NCBI GenBank assembly: GCA_021798135.1 | Contig: JAJZYI010000077.1 | Location: forward strand, 1 to 12,313 | DNA: 12,313 nt | Source of the DNA: Actinomycetes bacterium | GTDB lineage: Bacteria; Actinomycetota; Acidimicrobiia; Acidimicrobiales; UBA8190 | Direction of reading: 5' to 3' | Part shown: positions 1-6,540 of the stretch, piece by piece | Position numbering within the stretch: position 1 is the stretch's first letter | Layout of the letters: each line of letters opens with the position of its first letter | Made by a program: the position numbers and the translations under genes | The notes under the pieces: generated by a model | What the model saw: only the letters and a program-made list of their open reading frames with translations | The model's database searches: none | What the model was told of the DNA's origin: nothing

Positions 1-252
1 GTGACGCGGGGTTCTACGGGTCGACGGGTGGGATGGTGCTGAACCGGCCGATCGTGGGGATGGCGTCGACGCCGGACGGTCGGGGGTACTGGCTGGTGGC
101 GTCGGACGGGGGGATCTTCGCCTTCGGTGACGCGGGGTTCTACGGGTCGACGGGTGGGATGGTGCTGAACCGGCCGATCGTGGGGATGGCGTCGACGCCG
201 GACGGTCGGGGGTACTGGCTGGTGGCGTCGGACGGGGGGATCTTCGCCTTCG
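1..252 (+). repeat. 126-bp tandem repeat, two identical copies (third partial copy to 323)
   Basis: Bases 1-126 and 127-252 are identical base for base, including all synonymous positions, and each encodes one 42-residue unit. From 253 to the stop at 323 a third, partial unit follows. It keeps the protein pattern (GDAPF.GSTG...RPIVGMA) but differs at many bases. The array continues beyond the left edge by an unknown number of units. Perfect identity points to recent unit duplication or gene conversion, or to an assembly artefact. Confidence 0.95.
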
Positions 253-323
253 GCGACGCGCCGTTCCTGGGGTCGACGGGCAACCTCGTCCTGTCGCGAC
301 CGATCGTCGGCATGGCGGGCTGA
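1..323 (+). CDS. C-terminal fragment of a 42-residue tandem-repeat protein (5' end outside the window)
   Basis: The frame is open from base 3 and ends at TGA 321-323, so about 106 residues are visible and the start lies upstream. The protein consists of 42-residue units with the core GYWLVASDGGIFAFGDA, followed by FYGSTGG and MVLNRPIVGMASTPDGR. Two full units are visible, then a diverged last unit (PFLGSTGNLVLSRPIVGMAG) that ends the protein. The regular aromatic/Gly/Asp pattern and unit length resemble beta-propeller blades. Such arrays occur, as I recall, in secreted or surface proteins of Acidimicrobiia, but no catalytic motif is visible and I assign no function. Codons in the repeats are unusually rich in G-ending triplets (GGG, TCG, ACG, GTG), whereas the neighbouring genes prefer C-ending ones. 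It is probably transcribed separately from the downstream genes, because a promoter-like motif follows its stop codon. Confidence 0.8.
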   Translation, partial: DAGFYGSTGGMVLNRPIVGMASTPDGRGYWLVASDGGIFAFGDAGFYGSTGGMVLNRPIVGMASTPDGRGYWLVASDGGIFAFGDAPFLGSTGNLVLSRPIVGMAG

Positions 324-335
324 TCCCGCCGCCGG

Positions 336-345
336 CCGGTAGGAT
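336..345 (+). promoter_or_regulatory. Promoter-like motif CCGGTAGGAT (putative -10 TAGGAT), leaderless start
   Basis: TAGGAT at 340-345 matches the actinobacterial TANNNT -10 pattern and ends 9 bp before the ATG at 355, so transcription would begin at or within a few bases of the start codon. The same ten-base string recurs at 1265, with a one-base variant at 3862 and 6512. No convincing -35 box is visible. AGGA inside the motif could alternatively act as a Shine-Dalgarno sequence with a long 10-base spacing. Confidence 0.5.
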
Positions 346-354
346 CCTCTGGCC

Positions 355-726
355 ATGCACACCGATCAGGCCGTCCTCGCCGTGGCCGTGGCCGTCCTGG
401 CGGCGGCCCTGGTGCTGGTGGTGGTGACGCTCGCCGTCGTCGGCCATCGGGTCCGGCAGCTGCGAGGGCTGGTCGAGCAGCTGCGCGACGACGTCGTGCC
501 GGCGGCGGCGCGGGCCCGGGCCGCCGCCGAGCACGCCGCCTCCGAGCTGGAACGGGTGGGCGACGTGCTCGGGTCGGCCGAGGCCGTGTCGGCGACCGTC
601 GACTCCGCCTCCCGCCTGGTGTACCGGGCGTTCGCGAACCCGGCGGTCAAGACGGTCGCCTACGCCAGCGGCGTCAACGGTGCGCTGCGGCGCCTGTTCC
701 TCCGGCGCAGCCGGGTGGCCCGCTGA
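355..726 (+). CDS. DUF948-like single-pass membrane protein
   Basis: This 123-residue protein has one N-terminal membrane segment at about residues 6-30 (VLAVAVAVLAAALVLVVVTL). A charged, heptad-like helical region follows at about 31-75 (VRQLRGLVEQLRDDVVPAAARAR), and a basic tail ends in RRLFLRRSRVAR. The topology, the size and a position two genes before alaS match the DUF948 proteins found upstream of alaS in many actinobacteria. The molecular function of that family is not established. It is probably a membrane-anchored coiled-coil protein facing the cytoplasm. The ATG at 355 is chosen because it directly precedes the membrane segment and lies 9 bp after a -10-like hexamer. The TGA stop overlaps the next ATG (TGATG), so the two genes are probably translationally coupled. 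Confidence 0.75.
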   Translation: MHTDQAVLAVAVAVLAAALVLVVVTLAVVGHRVRQLRGLVEQLRDDVVPAAARARAAAEHAASELERVGDVLGSAEAVSATVDSASRLVYRAFANPAVKTVAYASGVNGALRRLFLRRSRVAR

Positions 727-1271
727 TGCGGCGGCTCACGTGGATGGCCGTCGGCGCGGCCGCGGGCATCGGTGGGCGGCAGTGGCTGAGCCGCCGGATG
801 CGGCAGGGAGGTGCGGCGCGCCGGCCCGCACCGGTGCCGGGTGCCGGCACGCCGGGTCCGGCACCGCGTCCAGGGGTCCCCGCCGACGCCGTGGGCGGTG
901 GCGGGCCCGCCGACGCCGTGGCGGGCACCCTGGTGGGGACGGTGCGCCTGCTGGCCGACGTCGCGGGTCCCGTCGCCGACGCGGCCGGGACCGCGGTCGC
1001 CGCCGCCGGCCGCACCGCAGCCCGGCTCGTCGGGATGGGCGCGCGCCGGGCAGGGGAGCGCGTGCGCCACGCCGTGGACGGCGGCCGTGCCGACGCCCGG
1101 GAGCGCGAGGCCGAGCTGCGCCGGGAGCTGGGACGGCGCCACCCCTCGCCGCTGCGGGCGGGGCCCGTGGGCGCGGCCGGGACCGGCCGAGGCCGCCCGG
1201 CCGAGCCGGTCGGGGCAGCCGGCAGCGGGCCCGGGATCGGGCCGCTCGGCCGCCGGTCCCGCGGCCGGTAG
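726..1271 (+). CDS. DUF6167-like hypothetical protein
   Basis: This 181-residue protein begins MRRLTWMAVGAAAGI and carries the motif DAREREAELRRELG at about residues 119-132. Those two blocks resemble the ends of the short DUF6167 proteins encoded between the DUF948 gene and alaS in Streptomyces and relatives. The assignment is from memory of the family plus gene order. The weakly hydrophobic N-terminus may be a membrane anchor. Between the blocks lies an Ala/Gly/Pro-rich stretch (residues 30-65) and a helical region containing GTLVGTVRLLADVAGPVADAAG. A low-complexity tail of about 45 residues follows the second block, longer than I expect for the family. The ATG at 726 overlaps the previous TGA. 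The stop codon TAG (1269-1271) is also the first half of the TAGGAT hexamer in front of alaS. Function unknown. Confidence 0.65.
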   Translation: MRRLTWMAVGAAAGIGGRQWLSRRMRQGGAARRPAPVPGAGTPGPAPRPGVPADAVGGGGPADAVAGTLVGTVRLLADVAGPVADAAGTAVAAAGRTAARLVGMGARRAGERVRHAVDGGRADAREREAELRRELGRRHPSPLRAGPVGAAGTGRGRPAEPVGAAGSGPGIGPLGRRSRGR

Positions 1272-1274
1272 GAT
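1265..1274 (+). promoter_or_regulatory. Promoter-like motif CCGGTAGGAT in front of alaS
   Basis: The string is identical to the motif at 336-345. TAGGAT (1269-1274) ends 8 bp before the alaS GTG at 1283, the spacing expected for a leaderless transcript. Its TAG is also the stop codon of the upstream gene, so any -35 region lies inside that gene, and I see only a weak candidate there. AGGA at 1270-1273 could instead be a Shine-Dalgarno sequence with 9-base spacing. Confidence 0.5.
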
Positions 1275-1282
1275 CACCCGTC

Positions 1283-3868
1283 GTGATCGACGCCGCCGGG
1301 CTTCGCGCCGCCTTCACGGGCTACTTCCGGGACCACGGCCACCAGGTCGTCCCGTCGGCCAGCCTGGTCCCCTTCGACCCGACGGTGCTGTTCACGATCG
1401 CCGGGATGGTGCCGTTCAAGCCGTTCTTCACGGGCGACGAGGCGGCGCCGTGGCCCCGGGCCACCTCGGTGCAGAAGTGCCTGCGGACGGTGGACATCGA
1501 CGTGGTCGGCACCACGCTCCGTCACTTCACCTTCTTCGAGATGCTGGGCAACTTCAGCTTCGGGGACTACTTCAAGGCGGAGGCCATCCCCTTCGCCTGG
1601 GAGCTCCTGACCGGGCGCCTGGGCATCGACGGCGACCGCCTGTGGGTCACCGTCCACGACACCGACGACGAGGCCGAGGCGCTGTGGCGCGACGGCGTCG
1701 GCGTCCCCGCCGAGCGCATCCAGCGGATGGGCGACGACAACTTCTGGAAGATGGGCAACACGGGCCCGTGCGGCCCGTGCTCGGAGATCTACTACGACCG
1801 CGGCGAGGCCCACGGGGCGCCCGGCGGGCCGGCGGCTGGCGGCCCCGAGCGGTTCGTGGAGCTCTACAACCTGGTGTTCATGCAGTTCAACCGGGCTGCT
1901 GACGGGTCCATGACGGACCTGCCGCGGCGCAACATCGACACCGGCGCCGGGCTGGAGCGCCTGCTGCCGGTGGTGCAGGGCGTGGCGTCGCCCTACGAGA
2001 CCGACCTGTTCGCACCGCTGCTGGAGGCGGCCCAGTCGGTGACCGGTGCGCGGTACGGCGCCGACGAGCGTGCCGACGTGTCGCTGCGCATCCTGGTCGA
2101 CCACGCCCGGGCCATGGCCATGGTGGTGGCCGACGGCGTGCTCCCCTCCAACGAGGGCCGCGGCTACGTGCTCCGCCGCCTGGTGCGCCGGGCGGTGCGC
2201 CATGCGCACCAGCTGGGCACCGAGGCCCCGGTGGCGGCCGCGATGGTCGGCGCGGTGGCGGCCAGCCTCGGCCCGGCCTACCCGGAGCTGGCCGGCCAGC
2301 TGGACCTGGTGCAGGCCACGGTCGAGCGCGAGGAGGCCGCCTTCCGCCGCACCCTGGCGGCCGGCTCGGCCATCCTGGAGGAGGAGCTGGCCAGGGGCAC
2401 GGGCGTCGTCCCCGGCGACGTGGCGTTCCGGCTGCACGACACGCACGGCTTCCCCGTCGAGCTCACCGTCGAGATGGCGGCGGACGCAGGCGCCACCGTC
2501 GACCTGGCGGGCTTCGAGGCGGCCATGGCCGACCAGCGGGCGCGCGCCAAGGCCGACGCGGCGCGCCGGCGCCGCGCGGGCGACGAGTCCGCCTACCGGG
2601 ACCTCCTCGACGCCGCCGGCCCGACCACCTTCGGCGGCTACGAGCAGGCGCAGCAGGCGGCCACCGTGGTGGCCGTGCTCGACACCGACGAGCCCGGCAC
2701 GGTCGAGATCGTCCTCGACAGGACCCCCTTCTACGCCGAGTCCGGCGGCCAGGTGGGCGACCGGGGCGTGATCACGACCGAGACCGGCCGCGCGACGGTG
2801 GTCGACACCCAGTACGCCGTGCCGGGACTGATCGTGCACCGCGCCACCGTCGAGGGCGACGTCCTGCCCGGCCAGGACGCCCTGGCCGCCATCGACCTGG
2901 CCCGGCGCGAGGCCACGCGCCGCAACCACACGGCCACTCACCTGGTGCACGCCGCGCTGCGCCTGGTCCTCGGCGACCACGTCCGCCAGCAGGGCTCCCT
3001 GGTGGCGCCGGACCGGTTGCGCTTCGACTTCTCCCACCCGCAGGCCGTCCCCCCCGAGGAGCTGGCCGAGGTGGCCACCGTGGCCAACCAGGACGTGCTC
3101 GGCGACAGCGCGGTCGAGACGACCGAGACGTCGCGTGAGGAGGCAGCCCGGCTCGGCGCGCTCGCCTTCTTCGGGGAGAAGTACGGCGAGCACGTGCGCG
3201 TGGTGCGCGCCGGGCCGCACTCCGTCGAGCTGTGCGGCGGCACGCACGTGCACGCGCTCGGCATGATCGGCCCGATCGTCATCGTGTCCGAGGCGTCCAT
3301 CGGATCGGGCACGCGGCGGATCGAGGCGGTGACCGGCACCGGCTCGCTGGCGCTCATGGCCGACACCCAGCGGGCGCTGCGCGAGTCGGCCGCGCTGCTG
3401 CGGGTGGAGCCCGAGGGGGTGGTCCCCGCGCTCGAGCGGGTCCTCGAGCGCCAGCGCCAGGCCGACAAGGAGATCGCCCGCCTGCAGTCGGCCCAGCTCC
3501 AGGCCGAGGCCAGGGCCATCGCCGAGCGCGCCGAGGACGGCGCCGTGGTGGCCCGGCGCGACGGGCTCGCACCCGACCAGCTGCGCGAGCTGGCGCTGGC
3601 CGTCCGCAACGCGGCCGGTGCACGCGCCGTGGTGCTGGCCGGCACGCCCGACGGCGGCAAGGTCGCCCTCGTGGTGGCCACGGACGGCAGCGTCAACGCC
3701 GGCGAGCTCGTGAAGTCCCTGAGCGCCGCCGTCGGTGGCGGCGGTGGTGGCTCACCCGACGTCGCCGTGGCCGGCGGCCGGGACCCGGGCGGCATCCCCG
3801 CGGCGCTGGCACAGGCCGCCGGGGCGCTCGGCGTCCAGGTCGACGGGGCCGGCGCACCGACCCGGTAG
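1283..3868 (+). CDS. alaS: Alanine--tRNA ligase (AlaRS)
   Basis: This 861-residue cytoplasmic class II synthetase charges tRNA-Ala with alanine using ATP and clears mischarged Ser/Gly-tRNA-Ala. The N-terminal catalytic core starts at once (LRAAFTGYFRDHGHQVVPS, then DPTVLFTIAGMVPFK), and typical core motifs follow, including RHFTFFEMLGNFSFGDYFK and NMGNTGPCGPCSEI-like sequence. The editing domain shows H549-x3-H553 (RNHTATHLVH) and the zinc-site motif C651-GGTH655. A helical linker leads to the C-Ala (DHHA1) domain with a Gly-rich GGGGGG segment near the C-terminus. Length and domain order are normal for the family. GTG 1283 is chosen because it places the conserved N-terminus as in other AlaRS proteins. 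The frame is open further upstream to 680, but that stretch lies across the previous gene. It is followed after 1 bp by ruvX. Confidence 0.97.
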   Translation: MIDAAGLRAAFTGYFRDHGHQVVPSASLVPFDPTVLFTIAGMVPFKPFFTGDEAAPWPRATSVQKCLRTVDIDVVGTTLRHFTFFEMLGNFSFGDYFKAEAIPFAWELLTGRLGIDGDRLWVTVHDTDDEAEALWRDGVGVPAERIQRMGDDNFWKMGNTGPCGPCSEIYYDRGEAHGAPGGPAAGGPERFVELYNLVFMQFNRAADGSMTDLPRRNIDTGAGLERLLPVVQGVASPYETDLFAPLLEAAQSVTGARYGADERADVSLRILVDHARAMAMVVADGVLPSNEGRGYVLRRLVRRAVRHAHQLGTEAPVAAAMVGAVAASLGPAYPELAGQLDLVQATVEREEAAFRRTLAAGSAILEEELARGTGVVPGDVAFRLHDTHGFPVELTVEMAADAGATVDLAGFEAAMADQRARAKADAARRRRAGDESAYRDLLDAAGPTTFGGYEQAQQAATVVAVLDTDEPGTVEIVLDRTPFYAESGGQVGDRGVITTETGRATVVDTQYAVPGLIVHRATVEGDVLPGQDALAAIDLARREATRRNHTATHLVHAALRLVLGDHVRQQGSLVAPDRLRFDFSHPQAVPPEELAEVATVANQDVLGDSAVETTETSREEAARLGALAFFGEKYGEHVRVVRAGPHSVELCGGTHVHALGMIGPIVIVSEASIGSGTRRIEAVTGTGSLALMADTQRALRESAALLRVEPEGVVPALERVLERQRQADKEIARLQSAQLQAEARAIAERAEDGAVVARRDGLAPDQLRELALAVRNAAGARAVVLAGTPDGGKVALVVATDGSVNAGELVKSLSAAVGGGGGGSPDVAVAGGRDPGGIPAALAQAAGALGVQVDGAGAPTR

Positions 3869-3871
3869 GGT
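3862..3871 (+). promoter_or_regulatory. CCGGTAGGGT motif at the alaS/ruvX junction (doubtful promoter)
   Basis: This is a third copy of the recurring motif, with TAGGGT at 3866-3871. Its TAG is the alaS stop codon, and the hexamer overlaps the ruvX GTG at 3870. A transcript started from it would begin around 3878-3880 and lack that start codon, so it cannot serve ruvX in the same way as the other copies serve their genes. It may be coincidental or drive an internal transcript; ruvX is more simply read through from alaS. Confidence 0.2.
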
Positions 3872-4328
3872 GCGGGCCCTCGGCGTCGACCTCGGCCGTC
3901 GGCGCGTCGGCGTCGCCGTGTCCGACACCGCCGGTGCCCTCGCCACGCCGCACACCACCATCGTCCGTGACGACGCCTCGCCCGACGCGTGGCTCGACGA
4001 GCTCGTCCGGCTCGTCGACGACCTCGGCGTCGGCACCGTCGTCGTCGGCATGCCGCTGTCGCTCGACGGCCGGCGCACCGCCGCGGCCCGCCAGGCGCAG
4101 GCGGCCGCGGAGAGCCTACGCCGGGCGCTCGGGGACCGGCCCGTCACCGTCGACACCGTCGACGAGCGCCTGACGACCGTCACCGCCGAGCGGTCGCTGG
4201 CCGAGGCGGGGCGGCGGGGCCGGGAGCGGCGGCAGGTCGTCGACCGGGCGGCGGCGACCGTGCTCCTGCAGGCGTGGCTCGACCGGCAGCGCCACCGGCG
4301 GGTGCCCGCAGGGGAGGGTGGAGGGTGA
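3870..4328 (+). CDS. ruvX: RuvX/YqgF family putative Holliday junction resolvase / pre-16S rRNA nuclease
   Basis: This 152-residue protein has an RNase H-like fold of the YqgF family. Visible signatures are the first strand with D7 (RALGVDLGRRRVGVAVSD), VVGMPLSLDG at about 57-66, VDERLTTVTAERSL with E99, and VVDRAAATVLLQAWLD with D125; these Asp/Glu positions form the family's acidic active site. Known roles are maturation of the 16S rRNA 5' end in E. coli and proposed Holliday-junction cleavage. GTG 3870 gives the canonical N-terminus and lies 1 bp after the alaS stop, as expected for the conserved alaS-ruvX-mltG operon. The stop TGA overlaps the mltG start (GTGA). A short Gly-rich tail (PAGEGGG) overlaps the Shine-Dalgarno sequence used by mltG. 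Confidence 0.93.
   Translation: MRALGVDLGRRRVGVAVSDTAGALATPHTTIVRDDASPDAWLDELVRLVDDLGVGTVVVGMPLSLDGRRTAAARQAQAAAESLRRALGDRPVTVDTVDERLTTVTAERSLAEAGRRGRERRQVVDRAAATVLLQAWLDRQRHRRVPAGEGGG
4311..4318 (+). promoter_or_regulatory. Shine-Dalgarno sequence of mltG
   Basis: GGGGAGGG lies 6 bp before GTG 4325, inside the last codons of ruvX. It is the clearest ribosome binding site in the window and supports the chosen mltG start over the longer open frame that reaches back to 3989. Confidence 0.6.
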
Positions 4329-5542
4329 GCGCGCCGCGACGGGGCGTGACGGCAGGCGCCGGCGTGCCCGAGGCCGGCGCCGACGTGGCGAAGGGTGGTG
4401 GTGTGGCGGGCGGGACGCCCGTGCTCCCTCGACGCGGGGAGGCCGGCGAGCCGGCGCACGCGGCGGGGGACGCAGCACGGGGTGGCGCCGGCGCTCCCCG
4501 TCACCGCCGCCGCGGCGCGTCCCGGGGGCGCGGACGCCGGCGGCTGCTGGTGCTGCTCGCGGCCGTGGTGCTCGGCGCCGTCGGCCTGCTGGCCTACGCC
4601 GCTGCCTGGTACCTGGGCAACGTCGACCAGGGACCGGCGGGCGCCCAGCGGGTGGTGACGATCCAGCCCGGGTCGTCCACCGGCGACGTGACCGCGGCGC
4701 TGGTCCGCGACGGCGTGGTCGGCAGCGGGCTGGCCTGGCGCGCCTACGTCTTCCTGCACGGCAGCCCCGCCGTCGGCGCCGGGCGGTACCTGCTGCGCCG
4801 GCACGAGCCGTTCGGGGCCGTGCTGGCCCGCCTGTCGTCCGGCCCGGACGTGTTCGCCGTCGTGGTCTCGCCCGGGACCACCGTGTACGAGCTCGAGCAC
4901 CAGGTGGCGACGGACGTCGCGCGGTGGGACCCGGGTGCCGTAGCCGCGGCCCTGCGCGACGCCCCGGCGTCGCCGTGGGCGCCGGCGGGCACGCCCACCC
5001 TCGACGGCCTCCTCGGCACCGGGACCTACCTGGTCATGCCGGGCGAGCAGCCGGCCACGCTGGTGGCCCAGATGGTGGCGCGCTTCGACCGCCAGGCGAC
5101 GGCGGCGGGCCTGGCGCCGGCGGCCGCCGCGCTCGGCGTCACGCCGTACCAGGCGGTCGTGGTGGCGTCGATCGTGGAGAAGGAGGGCTACTACCCGAAG
5201 AACTTCGGCGGCGTGGCCCGGGTCGTGTACAACCGGCTCGCAGCCGGCATGCCGCTGCAGATGGACTCCACCGTGCTCTACAGCCTCCACCAGGACGGAG
5301 GTCCGGTGACCCCCGCCGACCTGGCGGTCCGGAGCCCCTACAACACCTACCTGCACACGGGCCTGCCGCCGACCCCGATCTGCTTCCCCTCGGCCGGTGC
5401 CCTGCAGGCGGCCCTCCACCCCCCGCCCGGGCCGTGGCGGTACTTCGAGCTGGTCAGCAAGAACGGGACCCTCGCCTTCGAGACGACGCTCGCCCAGCAC
5501 GAGCGCGACGTGGCCCTGGCGCACCAGCGGGGACTGCCGTGA
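4325..5542 (+). CDS. mltG: Endolytic murein transglycosylase MltG (YceG-like)
   Basis: This 405-residue inner-membrane enzyme cleaves nascent peptidoglycan strands and is thought to set glycan chain length. Residues 1-73 are a Pro/Gly/Arg-rich cytoplasmic extension ending in a basic cluster (RHRRRGASRGRGRRR). One membrane helix follows at about 74-96 (LLVLLAAVVLGAVGLLAYAA). A LysM-like region lies at about 107-165 (VTIQPGSSTGDVTAALVRDGVV), then the YceG catalytic domain. Active-site signature SIVEKEG contains E285 and E287, followed by ARVVYNRLAAGMPLQMDSTVLY, SPYNTYLHTGLPP and LHPPPGPWRYFE. The long N-terminal extension is common in actinobacterial MltG. GTG 4325 overlaps the ruvX stop and has a good Shine-Dalgarno. 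The TGA stop overlaps the aroE GTG. Its co-occurrence with rodA downstream puts a glycan polymerase and a glycan terminator side by side. Confidence 0.94.
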   Translation: MSAPRRGVTAGAGVPEAGADVAKGGGVAGGTPVLPRRGEAGEPAHAAGDAARGGAGAPRHRRRGASRGRGRRRLLVLLAAVVLGAVGLLAYAAAWYLGNVDQGPAGAQRVVTIQPGSSTGDVTAALVRDGVVGSGLAWRAYVFLHGSPAVGAGRYLLRRHEPFGAVLARLSSGPDVFAVVVSPGTTVYELEHQVATDVARWDPGAVAAALRDAPASPWAPAGTPTLDGLLGTGTYLVMPGEQPATLVAQMVARFDRQATAAGLAPAAAALGVTPYQAVVVASIVEKEGYYPKNFGGVARVVYNRLAAGMPLQMDSTVLYSLHQDGGPVTPADLAVRSPYNTYLHTGLPPTPICFPSAGALQAALHPPPGPWRYFELVSKNGTLAFETTLAQHERDVALAHQRGLP

Positions 5543-6486
5543 CCGGCGCCGGCGGGGGCGGCTCGCAGGGCCGTGCGGGAGCGGAGGGGCCAGCGGGCGG
5601 TGCCGGCGCGGCGGGCGTGCGGCACGGGCCTGACGGGGCGGCCGGGACGTGGCCCACGGCGGCGACCGCGCTGGTCGGGGTCATGGGCGACCCCATCGCC
5701 CACTCGCTCTCTCCGCTGCTGCACAACACCGCGTTCCGTGCCCTCGGGATCGACTGGGCGTCGGTGGCGTTCCGCGTGGGCGCCGGGGCCGGCTCGGCGG
5801 CGGTGGCGGGGATCGCCGCCCTCGGGCTGCGCGGCATCTCCGTGACGATGCCGCTCAAGGCTGAGGTGGCCGCCGCCGTCGACGAGCTGACGCCGGTGGC
5901 GGCCCGCCTCGGCGCCGTGAACTGCGTCATCGTGCGCGAGGGGCGGACGGTGGGGGACTCCACCGACGGGGACGGGTTCGTCGCCGCGTGCGCCGCCGAC
6001 GCCGGCTTCGACCCGGCCGGGCGGCGCTGCGCCGTGATCGGCGCCGGCGGCGCGGCCCGTGCCGTCGTCGACGCGCTGGGCAGGGTCGGGGCAGCCGAGG
6101 TCGTCGTGGTCGGGCGCACGCCGGCACGGGCGGCTGCCGCCGCGGCCCTGGCCGGGCCGGCGGGCCGCGTCGGTGCCATGTCGGACGTCGCCAGGGCGGA
6201 GCTGGTGGTCCAGGCCACGCCCGTGGGCATGGGCACGGCGGCCGGCGCGCTCCCCGTCGACCCGGCACTGCTGGGCCCCGGGCAGCTCGTGGTGGACCTC
6301 GTCTACCACCCCCTGCGCACCGCCCTGCTGCAGGCGGCGGCGGCGCGGGGCGCGGCGACCGCCACGGGCGTGGGGATGCTCGTCCACCAGGCAGCGCTGG
6401 CCCTGGAGCGCTGGACGGGTCTGCCGGCGCCGGTGGCGGCGATGTGGCGGGCGGCGACGTCGGCGGTGGCGGCAGCCGGTGCGTGA
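5539..6486 (+). CDS. aroE: Shikimate dehydrogenase (NADP+)
   Basis: This enzyme of 315 residues reduces 3-dehydroshikimate to shikimate in the chorismate pathway, in the cytoplasm. The substrate domain shows GDPIAHSLSPLLHN (residues 50-63) with the shikimate-binding serines, MPLKAEV with catalytic K107, VNCVI, and STDGDG with D143. The nucleotide-binding glycine motif GAGGAARAV spans 168-176, followed by VVVVGRTPARA and ATPVGMG. The C-terminal GVGMLVHQAALALERWTG includes Q284. The first 42 residues are Ala/Gly-rich and not part of the known fold. I start at GTG 5539 because it forms a 4-bp overlap with the mltG stop and has GGGGA six bases upstream; a shorter start cannot be excluded. In many actinobacteria aroC, aroK and aroB follow; here rodA follows instead. 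Confidence 0.93.
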   Translation: MTGAGGGGSQGRAGAEGPAGGAGAAGVRHGPDGAAGTWPTAATALVGVMGDPIAHSLSPLLHNTAFRALGIDWASVAFRVGAGAGSAAVAGIAALGLRGISVTMPLKAEVAAAVDELTPVAARLGAVNCVIVREGRTVGDSTDGDGFVAACAADAGFDPAGRRCAVIGAGGAARAVVDALGRVGAAEVVVVGRTPARAAAAAALAGPAGRVGAMSDVARAELVVQATPVGMGTAAGALPVDPALLGPGQLVVDLVYHPLRTALLQAAAARGAATATGVGMLVHQAALALERWTGLPAPVAAMWRAATSAVAAAGA

Positions 6487-6511
6487 GCGCCCCCTGGGCG
6501 GGTCCTGCCAG

Positions 6512-6521
6512 CCGGTAGGGT
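6512..6521 (+). promoter_or_regulatory. Promoter-like motif CCGGTAGGGT in front of rodA
   Basis: This is the only copy of the motif in a real intergenic gap on this side (6487-6540). TAGGGT (6516-6521) ends 19 bp before GTG 6541, predicting a short leader of about 11-13 bases rather than a strictly leaderless mRNA. No clear -35 box is visible at 16-18 bp spacing. The distance is too long for AGGG to act as Shine-Dalgarno, which favours a promoter reading for the motif. Confidence 0.5.
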
Positions 6522-6540
6522 TGGGCCCCGGAGCCGCCTG

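Noticed and set aside
680..1282. Upstream in-frame extension of alaS by about 200 residues
   Set aside because: It lies over the two upstream genes, reads as Arg/Gly-rich out-of-frame sequence, and the AlaRS family N-terminus begins exactly after GTG 1283.
1274..3253. Long minus-strand open frame antisense to alaS
   Set aside because: A typical GC-rich antisense artefact; residues mirror alaS codons and no domain or start signal is visible. The same applies to the long minus-strand frames at 3752-5524 and 5347-7269.
3862..3871. Dedicated ruvX promoter
   Set aside because: The hexamer overlaps the ruvX start codon, and no other start (the in-frame codon at 3879 is CTC) fits a leaderless transcript; read-through from alaS is simpler. 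Listed only as a low-confidence motif.
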